Source of the DNA: Ovoidimarina sp039190895
GTDB lineage: Bacteria; Pseudomonadota; Alphaproteobacteria; Rhodobacterales; Rhodobacteraceae
Assembly: GCA_039190895.1 (NCBI GenBank)
Contig: JBCCXY010000009.1
Span: 1-51,568 of the forward strand
DNA: 51,568 nucleotides
Direction of reading: 5' to 3'
Position 1 is the first letter of the stretch; the number at the start of each line of letters is the position of its first letter. Under the pieces are notes generated by a model that ran no database searches, was not told the origin of the DNA, and was given only the letters and a program-made list of their open reading frames with translations. Both the position numbers and the translations under genes were made by a program. Below, piece by piece: positions 26,553-33,109 of the stretch.

Positions 26553-26686
26553 CTGGTCCCGGCACTTTCGGGCCGAAGTAGGACGGTCTCACACCTGCAT
26601 GACAAGGTTTGCCTACGAAGTGATCAACGGCGCGGGTTGCACTGGGCGGCGGCACGGTCAATCTAGGGGGAAAGGGGGCGACACCG

Positions 26687-26977
26687 ATGGATGATCAGAC
26701 ACAGCTTGAATTGGAGGCAGCCGCGTTTCGGCGGCTGCGGGCGCATCTGCAAGAGCGGACGGATGTGCAGAACATCGACATGATGAACCTCGCGGGCTTC
26801 TGCCGGAACTGCCTGTCGCGCTGGTATCAGGAAGCCGCGAACGAGCGCGGGATCGAGATGTCGAAGGCCGAGGGGCGCGAGGCGTTCTATGGCATGCCGT
26901 TCGATGACTGGAAGGCGAAACACCAGACGGAGGCGACCGAAGCCCAGAAGGCTGCGTTCCAGAAGTCGCACGAGTAG
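26687..26977 (+). CDS. DUF1244 family protein
   Basis: 96 residues. NIDMMNLAGFCRNCLSRWY and YGMPFDDWKAKHQ are the conserved core of DUF1244, a small single-domain family widespread in proteobacteria with two Cys in an FCRNC arrangement. Soluble, no signal peptide. The ATG at 26687 has GGGGGAAAGGGGG upstream. Divergent from pyruvate kinase. Its biochemical role is not known. Confidence 0.9.
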   Translation: MDDQTQLELEAAAFRRLRAHLQERTDVQNIDMMNLAGFCRNCLSRWYQEAANERGIEMSKAEGREAFYGMPFDDWKAKHQTEATEAQKAAFQKSHE

Positions 26978-27007
26978 GGTGGGCAATCTGCCCACCGCCC
27001 GTTGCCG

Positions 27008-27862
27008 TCAGACGGCGGCCTTCAGGCTTTCGTCGAGATAGATCTCGCGCAGGCGCTTAGCTATCGGCCCGGGCGTTCCGTCGCCCAGGGCCGTTCCGTC
27101 GATCTCGACCACCGGCATCACGAAGGCCGAGGCGGAGGTGACGAAGGCTTCATCGGCGGCCTGCGCCTCTTCAACGGTGAAGGGGCGTTCCTCGACGACC
27201 ATCTGGGCCTCTTTCGCGAACCGCAGTACGGCGGCGCGGGTGATCCCGTGGAGGATGTCGGTCGACAATTGCCGCGTGATGATCTTGCTGCCCTTCACGA
27301 TGTAGGCGTTGTTTGACGTGCCTTCGGTGACCTCGCCATCCTGCACCATCCACGCGTCATCGGCGCCCGCGTGCTTTGCCATCATCTTTCCCATGGACGG
27401 ATACAGAAGCTGCACTGTCTTGATATCGCGCCGCCCCCAACGCGCGTCGGGGATCGAGATCACCTTGATCCCCTTGGCGGCCACCGGCGACTGCGCCATC
27501 CCCGGCTTCGCCTGAGTAAACGCCACCACCGTGGGCTCCGCGCTTTCCGGAAAAGCGAAGTCCCGATCCGCCGCGCCGCGCGTGATCTGGAGGTAGATCA
27601 GCCCGTCCTCAATCTCATTCCGCTGGACCAGCTCACGGTGCATCTCTAGCAGCGCGTCGGTGTCCATTGGCTCGGCCATGTCCAGCTCGCCGAGGGAGCG
27701 TTTGAGCCGCGCCGCATGTCCGGCAAAGTCGATCAGTTTGCCGCCGAGGACGCTCGTGACCTCATAGACGCCATCCGCAAACAGAAAGCCCCGGTCGAAC
27801 ACCGAAACGGTGGCCTGTTCCTCGGGCAGGTAATCTCCATTCACATAGACGGTGCGGCTCAT
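27008..27862 (-). CDS. dat: D-amino-acid transaminase (class IV PLP)
   Basis: 284 residues. VYVNGDYLPEEQATVSVFDRGFLFADGVYEV is the family N-terminus; RRDIKTVQLLYPSM holds the PLP-binding Lys near residue 145; the segment EGTSNNAYIVKGSKIITRQ and ILHGITRAAVL bind the cofactor phosphate. It interconverts D-alanine and D-glutamate with their 2-oxo acids; a branched-chain or ADC-lyase-like role is less likely from these motifs. Start overlaps the Nudix gene by 4 bases (ATGA). Lying near dgcA and dgcN, it fits a D-amino-acid block. Confidence 0.88.
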   Translation of the reverse strand: MSRTVYVNGDYLPEEQATVSVFDRGFLFADGVYEVTSVLGGKLIDFAGHAARLKRSLGELDMAEPMDTDALLEMHRELVQRNEIEDGLIYLQITRGAADRDFAFPESAEPTVVAFTQAKPGMAQSPVAAKGIKVISIPDARWGRRDIKTVQLLYPSMGKMMAKHAGADDAWMVQDGEVTEGTSNNAYIVKGSKIITRQLSTDILHGITRAAVLRFAKEAQMVVEERPFTVEEAQAADEAFVTSASAFVMPVVEIDGTALGDGTPGPIAKRLREIYLDESLKAAV

Positions 27863-28443
27863 GTCGGGTCCTCTGGCATTAGGTGCAGCGCTGCATATTG
27901 CAGCAGGATGACGGTCTTTGCATCCCGTATCCGGCCATCGGCGACCATGTCCAGCGCCTCGGCGAGGGGGAGGTCGAGGATTTCAATCTCTTCCCCTTCT
28001 TCAGGGAGGCCGCCGATCGTCGCGGTAGCCTCCTCGGCGCGGTATTCGGCAGTGAAGAAAGTGAGGCGTTCGGTGACGGATCCGGGTGACATGAAAAGGT
28101 CGAACAGGCGGCGCGGATGGGTGAGGACAAGGCCAAGCTCCTCCTCCGCCTCTTCCTTGATCCGGGCGTCGGGGGCGGCGTCGTCCAACAGGCCCGCAGC
28201 GGCCTCGATCAGGTGCGGGTCCTCGCCGACATAGGCCGCAGGCCAGCGAAACTGGCGCCCGAGCAAGACATGCCGCCGGGCTGGATCATAGGGCAGAATC
28301 ACCGCGCCATCGCCCCGGTCATACGTCTCGCGCCATTGCTCCTGGATGGAGCCATCCGACAGCGTGAGCCGCAACCGCGTGGTCTTCAGCGTCGCCCAGT
28401 TGTCGCTGAGCAGGCAGGTCTCCAGGATTTCATACTGTGTCAT
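27859..28443 (-). CDS. Nudix hydrolase, NudK/ADP-ribose pyrophosphatase-like
   Basis: 194 residues. A Nudix box is seen as AAGLLDDAAPDARIKEEAEEELGL, split here as AAGLLDDAAPDA then RIKEEAEEELGL; spacing follows the NudK subfamily, and the EExxEE-type metal-binding glutamates remain, but the upstream Glu of the GX5E element is Ala and the Arg is replaced. The N-terminus (YEILETCLLSDNWATLKTTRLRL) also resembles NudK. Likely hydrolyses a nucleotide-diphosphate sugar such as GDP-mannose or ADP-ribose. Translationally coupled to dat. Confidence 0.82.
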   Translation of the reverse strand: MTQYEILETCLLSDNWATLKTTRLRLTLSDGSIQEQWRETYDRGDGAVILPYDPARRHVLLGRQFRWPAAYVGEDPHLIEAAAGLLDDAAPDARIKEEAEEELGLVLTHPRRLFDLFMSPGSVTERLTFFTAEYRAEEATATIGGLPEEGEEIEILDLPLAEALDMVADGRIRDAKTVILLQYAALHLMPEDPT

Positions 28444-28498
28444 TCTGCCGGGGCCTTACCTTGCCCTGCCGGGCTGCATTGCATTGGAGTGAACCGGG

Positions 28499-29431
28499 TC
28501 AGCCCCAAAGCTTCGCTTCTGACGGGTGCAAGCCTTCGGCGTCGTAGCGGAGCGGGCAGTCACGGTCTTCGGCCAGCAGAAGGGGCCCGTCGAGGTCCAC
28601 GATCTCGGCCCCCTGAGCGACCAGCACGGCGGGCGCCATCGCGAGGCTGGAGCCGACCATGCACCCGACCATAACGCGATAGCCCTCGGCCCGGGCGGCA
28701 TCGCGAAGGGCAAGCGCTTCGGTCAGGCCGCCCGTCTTGTCGAGCTTGATGTTGACCATGTCGTACTTGCCCTTCAGCCCGGGCAACGAGGCCCGGTCGT
28801 GGCAGCTTTCGTCGGCGCAGACGGGCAGGGGCCGGGCGATCTCGCCCAGCATGCCGTCGTCACCGGCGGGCAGGGGCTGTTCCACCATCTCAACGCCGAG
28901 GCGCACGAGGTGCGGCGCCAGCTCGGAGTACTCCTCTGCCGACCAACCTTCATTCGCGTCCACGATGATCCGCGACTTGGGCGCCCCCTCCCGCACCGCT
29001 TCAAGCCGCGCCATGTCGCCCTCGCCGCCCAGCTTGATCTTCAGCAAGGGCCGCGCCGCGTGGGTGGCCGCTGCGGCCCGCATCGCGTCGGGTTCCCCCA
29101 AAGAAAGTGTGAACGCCGTGATCACCGGCCCGGGCGACGGCAATCCAGCAAGCTCCCACGCGCGGCGGCCTTCGGCCTTGGCGCGCCAGTCCCACTCCGC
29201 GCAGTCCACCGCATTGCGCGCCGCTCCTGCGGGCAGATCGCCACCCGCTATGATCTGCGCCTCGACGTTGTCCAACGTCTCGCCGTAACGCTTGTACGGC
29301 ACGCACTCGCCGCGCCCGACACTGCCGTCCCGCTCCATCGTGACGGTCAGCACCTCGGCCACCGTCCGGCTCCCGCGTGAGATCGTAAAGACCTCCGCGA
29401 ACCTGAACTCATCGCGCGTGACGCTCCGCAC
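28499..29431 (-). CDS. dgcA: N-acetyl-D-glutamate racemase / dipeptide-epimerase-like enolase-superfamily enzyme
   Basis: 310 residues from GTG 29431, which has GGAGGAG about 6 bases upstream; longer frames run into dgcN. Enolase-superfamily residues are visible: LLKIKLGG (catalytic KxK), IVDANEGW, MVEQPLP, CADES (metal ligands D, E, D) and NIKLDKTGG (second catalytic Lys). Families with this set include L-Ala-D/L-Glu epimerase and DgcA. Because DUF1611/DgcN is immediately upstream, the DgcA assignment (N-acetyl-D-Glu to N-acetyl-L-Glu) is preferred. Cytoplasmic. Confidence 0.85.
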   Translation of the reverse strand: MRSVTRDEFRFAEVFTISRGSRTVAEVLTVTMERDGSVGRGECVPYKRYGETLDNVEAQIIAGGDLPAGAARNAVDCAEWDWRAKAEGRRAWELAGLPSPGPVITAFTLSLGEPDAMRAAAATHAARPLLKIKLGGEGDMARLEAVREGAPKSRIIVDANEGWSAEEYSELAPHLVRLGVEMVEQPLPAGDDGMLGEIARPLPVCADESCHDRASLPGLKGKYDMVNIKLDKTGGLTEALALRDAARAEGYRVMVGCMVGSSLAMAPAVLVAQGAEIVDLDGPLLLAEDRDCPLRYDAEGLHPSEAKLWG

Positions 29432-29474
29432 AGCCTGCTCCTCCAGCTTGGTGAAAATACTCCTGCCGGAGGCT

Positions 29475-30476
29475 CTAAATCTCTTCCAGCGCGTCCACCA
29501 GCCGCCCCGCGCCATGCCGGAACGGATCGACCGCAGGCAGCTCCATCCGCCCCTCGATCTCGGACAAGTAGCCGTCCACATCCTCATCCGGCAGGGTCGA
29601 GGTGTTGACCGACACGCCGATCACCTTGCACGCCGGATTGACCACATGCGCCAGTGACAGCGCCATGTCGCGCAGCGTGCCGAGCGACGGAAGCTGGTAG
29701 TCGGGGAGGCCCCGCATATGCAGCCGCGTCGGCTCGTGGCTTAGCACCAGCGCGTCCGGCTGCCCGCCATGGATCAGCGCCAGCGACACGCCCGAGTAGG
29801 ACGCGTGAAACAGGCTGCCTTGCCCCTCGATGTGATCCCAGTGGTTCGGGTCGTTGTCGGGCGTCAGCCACTCGATCGACCCGGCCATGAAGTCGGCAAT
29901 CACCGCATCCAGCGGCACGCCGTTGCCCGTTACGAGGATGCCCGTCTGACCTGTCGCCCGGAAAGACGAGGGCAGCCCGCGCGCCTTCATCTCCCGATCC
30001 ATCGCCAGCGCCGTGTACATCTTGCCGACCGAGCAATCGGTGCCTACCGCAAGACAGCGCTTGCCTGTTCGCTTCACACCATTGGCAATTGGGTATTCGT
30101 CCTGTGGCAGTCGGACGTCGATCAGTCGCCGACCCGCAGCATTTGCCGCCGCCACAAGCTCCGCATCGTTGCGCAACAGCGAATGCAGACCGCTCGCGAT
30201 GTCATACCCCATGGCCAGCGCGTCCTTCAGCACCGGTTTCCACAGATCCGAAATCACGCCACCCCGGTTCGCAACGCCGATCACCAGCGTCTTCGCCCCG
30301 GCCTCGCGCGCCTCGTCCAGCGTCATATCGGGGACTTTCACGTCCGCCGCGCACCCGGGCAGACGAAGCTGGCCGGTCACGTTGTTGGGGCGCCAATCGC
30401 GGATGCCCTGCGCCACCTTGGCGGCAAGCTGGTCCGGAGCATCGCCGAGGAACAACAGATACGGGGTCTCGATCAT
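29475..30476 (-). CDS. dgcN: DgcN, DUF1611 family, D-glutamate N-acetyltransferase
   Basis: 333 residues from ATG 30476, with GAAAGGA upstream. PYLLFLGDAPDQLAAKVAQGIRDW and CLAVGTDCSVGKMYTALAM (a P-loop-like turn near residue 145) are the DUF1611 hallmarks, as are GSIEWLTPDNDPNHWDHIEGQGS and LSHEPTRLHMRG. In marine proteobacteria DgcN acetylates D-glutamate using acetyl-CoA as the first step of D-Glu use, followed by DgcA. The frame stays open far upstream to 31619, but those codons are only the reverse of soeC. 43 bases separate it from dgcA. Confidence 0.88.
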   Translation of the reverse strand: MIETPYLLFLGDAPDQLAAKVAQGIRDWRPNNVTGQLRLPGCAADVKVPDMTLDEAREAGAKTLVIGVANRGGVISDLWKPVLKDALAMGYDIASGLHSLLRNDAELVAAANAAGRRLIDVRLPQDEYPIANGVKRTGKRCLAVGTDCSVGKMYTALAMDREMKARGLPSSFRATGQTGILVTGNGVPLDAVIADFMAGSIEWLTPDNDPNHWDHIEGQGSLFHASYSGVSLALIHGGQPDALVLSHEPTRLHMRGLPDYQLPSLGTLRDMALSLAHVVNPACKVIGVSVNTSTLPDEDVDGYLSEIEGRMELPAVDPFRHGAGRLVDALEEI

Positions 30477-30571
30477 CGGGAGGGTCCTTTCGGCAGCAGA
30501 TTCACGCGCCGATGTCATCAGCTTTTTGCGAAAGATCAACCTCAGTCGCGCCACGAGCGCGCGCTTTTGCG

Positions 30572-31453
30572 TCAGACCGCCCGGCGCCCGTAGTAGAGGC
30601 TCACGACATGCTCCGCCTCCGCGAAGAAAAGCCAGCGGATGCACAATATGCCTGCGATATGGGCCAGAATGGCAAGCACCGCGAGCCCGTGACTGAACGG
30701 CAGGGCCACCAGCGCGAGCGCTGGGAGGCCCGACGCCAGCACGATCCCGATCACGCGCAGCCGGGCCGCGTGTTTGCGGGCCACAACGTGGACCATCTCT
30801 TTGGTCAGATAGTTCGGCCCCGTATGCGGCGGCTCGAACGCGCGCACCGTACCGCGATCGCCCAACCCCGTCGCGGTACCAAGCGTTGACCCAGACCCCG
30901 CAAAACGTCCGTCGCCGATGACCCATGCCACGATCTGCACCGCGCCTGCCGCCGCCAAAAGGATCGGCGCGACCGAGATTTGCCCGGCCAACAGCAGCCC
31001 ACCAGCAGCGGCGTAGAGGAAAAACAGCAAGGGCGTTGACCAGTGATGCCAGCGCGGCACCGTCTTGAGCTGGGCATAGATCATCGACGTCGCCAGAACG
31101 GTCGCCACTGCGCAGACCGCCACCAGCCATCCGAGCAGCGCAAAGCGCGTCCCGTAGAACACGATGGGGAACGCATAGACCGCGCCAAGGGCAAGCGTGA
31201 TGCAGGCCAGCCATCCCTCCCGGCTCAGCCAGCTTGACCGCCATTGCGTAAACGCCTTCAGCGCCCGCTCCGGATGGCCGAGGTGGAAGGTCGAGGCGAT
31301 CAGACCTCCGGATGCGAGGGCGTATGCAATCGCGAAGAACGCAAACGCCGTCCATCCGGTAACGGGCGGCAGCCCGAGCCCGAGGCACGCCAAAAGGCCA
31401 AAGCCCAGCCCCGAAAGCGTCGTGAACAGAATGATCGAGCGTGCCGGATGCAT
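30572..31453 (-). CDS. soeC: Sulfite dehydrogenase membrane anchor SoeC (DmsC family)
   Basis: 293 residues with eight predicted membrane segments. HPARSIILFTTLSGLGFGL, STFHLGHPERALKAFTQWRSSWLSREG and LTKEMVHVVARKHAARLR are characteristic of DmsC/SoeC anchors; His residues in these segments may contact quinone. It passes electrons from SoeB into the quinone pool. The ATG at 31453 has GGATGGAGGTGTAA in front, and that ribosome site is the end of repeat copy B. Follows soeB by 86 bases, nearly all repeat. Confidence 0.85.
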   Translation of the reverse strand: MHPARSIILFTTLSGLGFGLLACLGLGLPPVTGWTAFAFFAIAYALASGGLIASTFHLGHPERALKAFTQWRSSWLSREGWLACITLALGAVYAFPIVFYGTRFALLGWLVAVCAVATVLATSMIYAQLKTVPRWHHWSTPLLFFLYAAAGGLLLAGQISVAPILLAAAGAVQIVAWVIGDGRFAGSGSTLGTATGLGDRGTVRAFEPPHTGPNYLTKEMVHVVARKHAARLRVIGIVLASGLPALALVALPFSHGLAVLAILAHIAGILCIRWLFFAEAEHVVSLYYGRRAV

Positions 31454-31457
31454 TTAC

Positions 31458-31541
31458 ACCTCCATCCCGCGCACCGCCGGAAGCGGCGCACCACAAGCGA
31501 GGCGCGCTCGCAAGAGTGCGAAGAGCGGCCCCCGACGCATC
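31458..31541. repeat. 84-bp dispersed repeat, copy B (between soeB and soeC)
   Basis: Gap-free partner of 24557-24640 (74/84 identical). It fills the space between the soeB stop (overlap of 2 bases) and the soeC start, and its left end encodes the GGAGGT ribosome site of soeC. It contains the hairpin GCGCTC-GCAA-GAG(T)GCG with one base changed relative to copy A. Confidence 0.85.
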
Positions 31542-32274
31542 AAATCTTGTCCAGCGCTTTGTCGAGCCAGGCCAGGAACCCGCGCGGCTCTTCCGCCACC
31601 GGCTCCAGCAGCGGGGCAAGCACGTCGATGTCCTTATCTCGCGGCGGTAGGTACTTGTTCACCGGCTTCGTCCCCTGCTCGGGCATCAGGTCCATCCCGC
31701 CCCGCTCGGCGACAGAGCGGGACACGGCGCTGTCCGGGTCGGACAGATCCCCAAACGCCCGCGCGCCCGTGGGACAGGTGCGCACGCACGCAGGGACCTG
31801 GTCCTCTTCGGGCAGGTTGTCGTTATAGATCCGATCCACGCACAGAGTGCATTTCTTCATGACCATCTCGGCCGGATCCATCTCGCGCGCGCCATAGGGG
31901 CAGGCCCAGGCGCACAGTCCGCACCCGATGCAGTCGCTCTCGTTCACCAGAACGATCCCGTCCTCGACCCGCTTGTACGAGGCGCCGGTAGGGCACACCG
32001 TCACGCAGGGTGCATCGACGCAATGGAGGCATGACTTCGGAAAGTGCACCAACTGCGCCGGGCCGTTTTCGGGCTGCACCTCGTAGGAGTGCACACGGTT
32101 CAGGAAGCTGCCAATCGGTTCGTTGCCATAGGCGTCCTTGTCGGCCAGCGGGGCGCCGTAGTTCTCGGTATTCCAGCCTTTGCAGGCGGTCACACAGGCA
32201 TGGCAGCCGACGCAGATGTCCAGGTCGATCACCAGCCCAAGCTGCTTGTCCGTTTTGGCGGGAAGGCTGGTCAT
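31540..32274 (-). CDS. soeB: Sulfite dehydrogenase iron-sulfur subunit SoeB
   Basis: 244 residues. Four 4Cys motifs for [4Fe-4S] clusters are visible: CVGCHACVTAC near residue 21, CLHCVDAPCVTVCP, CIGCGLCAWACP, and CTLCVD with CVRTCP. This is the DmsB/PsrB/SoeB layout. No Tat or Sec signal, so the protein is cytoplasmic, as for SoeB. Electrons move from SoeA through it to SoeC. GGAGG sits about 8 bases before ATG 32274. A 166-bp palindromic element lies just upstream, separating it from the DUF6882-like gene. Confidence 0.9.
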   Translation of the reverse strand: MTSLPAKTDKQLGLVIDLDICVGCHACVTACKGWNTENYGAPLADKDAYGNEPIGSFLNRVHSYEVQPENGPAQLVHFPKSCLHCVDAPCVTVCPTGASYKRVEDGIVLVNESDCIGCGLCAWACPYGAREMDPAEMVMKKCTLCVDRIYNDNLPEEDQVPACVRTCPTGARAFGDLSDPDSAVSRSVAERGGMDLMPEQGTKPVNKYLPPRDKDIDVLAPLLEPVAEEPRGFLAWLDKALDKI

Positions 32275-32298
32275 GGTGCGCGCCTCCCGCGTTGTCCG

Positions 32299-32464
32299 GG
32301 CGCGGAATCAAGGCCGCAAGCCGCTGCGCCATCGACGGGCCCACGCGAGGCCCGGCGATTGGCTTCCACCATCGCGATGTTCTGAACGAATGCGGGACGG
32401 TGCGATAAACCGCGTTGACCAAAGGTTGGATCGCCGGACCTGGGCCCGTCGACGGCGCGGCTCG
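32299..32464. repeat. ~166-bp palindromic repeat element, copy 1
   Basis: Left end CGCGGAATCAAGGCCGCAAG, followed by GCGCCATCGACGGGCCCA and GGCCCGGCGAT; the right end ATCGCCGGACCTGGGCCCG, then TCGACGGCGC, is the reverse complement of the left arm apart from a few changes. The middle is less conserved. Homologous to the elements at 43529 and 45159, and a fragment at 50448. It sits inside the soe operon. Confidence 0.85.
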
Positions 32465-32467
32465 GGA

Positions 32468-33043
32468 CTAATTCGCCCAGCTTGGGCGCGACAGTGCGAA
32501 GTAGTGCCAGTTCATGTCGTTCACCTGCGCGCGATAGACCAGCGGCCAATCGTTCAGGTGCGCGACAAGATTCGTCAGGTGCCAAGCTTGGTGCTCGTTC
32601 ACGGCCAGCAGACGCTCTGTCACGGCCTGCCAGTCGTTCAAGACCCCGGCGCGATGGGCCGTGTTCACCGCCTCCAGCACCTTCGGCTCGACCCAGCCAT
32701 CGGGGAAGCCCCAGCCCCACATCCAACTGTGGGTGTTCGGGTTCCAGGACGACACCACGCCGTAGTCCGAGATTGCAACGCGCCCGTCGGCATTCGTGAA
32801 CTTGAACAGCCCTTCCGATGGGATCACATCCCAGCGCCCGCCGCCGCTGCCAACGTCGTAGGCCGTGTAAAGCTCGCGCGAGCTCACCGAGATGTCCCGG
32901 CAGAGGTCGTCCAGCAAATTGCGGAAGTCCGGGTCGTGGTCGACCTCTTTCAGGGCGCCGCAGTCGTCGCAGACATACCAGATCCCCTCGCCCTCGTAGT
33001 CGCCCCAGCGGGGGTCGACCTTTGGTGCCGCCGTCGCACTCAT
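32468..33043 (-). CDS. DUF6882-like protein inside the soe operon
   Basis: 191 residues. WGDYEGEGIWYVCDDCGALKEVD carries a CxxC pair near residue 25; SWMWGWGFPDGW resembles the Trp-rich core of DUF6882. Soluble, no signal. AAGGAG lies 7 bases before ATG 33043. It is placed between soeA and soeB, with 66 bases to soeA. Function unknown; a role in assembly or regulation of the sulfite enzyme is only suggested by position. The DUF number is from memory. Confidence 0.6.
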   Translation of the reverse strand: MSATAAPKVDPRWGDYEGEGIWYVCDDCGALKEVDHDPDFRNLLDDLCRDISVSSRELYTAYDVGSGGGRWDVIPSEGLFKFTNADGRVAISDYGVVSSWNPNTHSWMWGWGFPDGWVEPKVLEAVNTAHRAGVLNDWQAVTERLLAVNEHQAWHLTNLVAHLNDWPLVYRAQVNDMNWHYFALSRPSWAN

Positions 33044-33109
33044 GACCCGTCTCCTTGTCCCGTCCGGGCAGGATGGCGCAGGCGTTTGGCTGAATTATGG
33101 CGAATGCGC

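Noticed and set aside
30477..31619. Upstream extension of dgcN to 714 residues
   Set aside because: The extra codons are antisense to soeC, contain no known domain, and ATG 30476 has a good ribosome site and begins the family's usual N-terminus.
32299..32464. Palindromic element read as a simple terminator
   Set aside because: Far too long, lacks a T run, and occurs in related copies elsewhere, including inside an operon.
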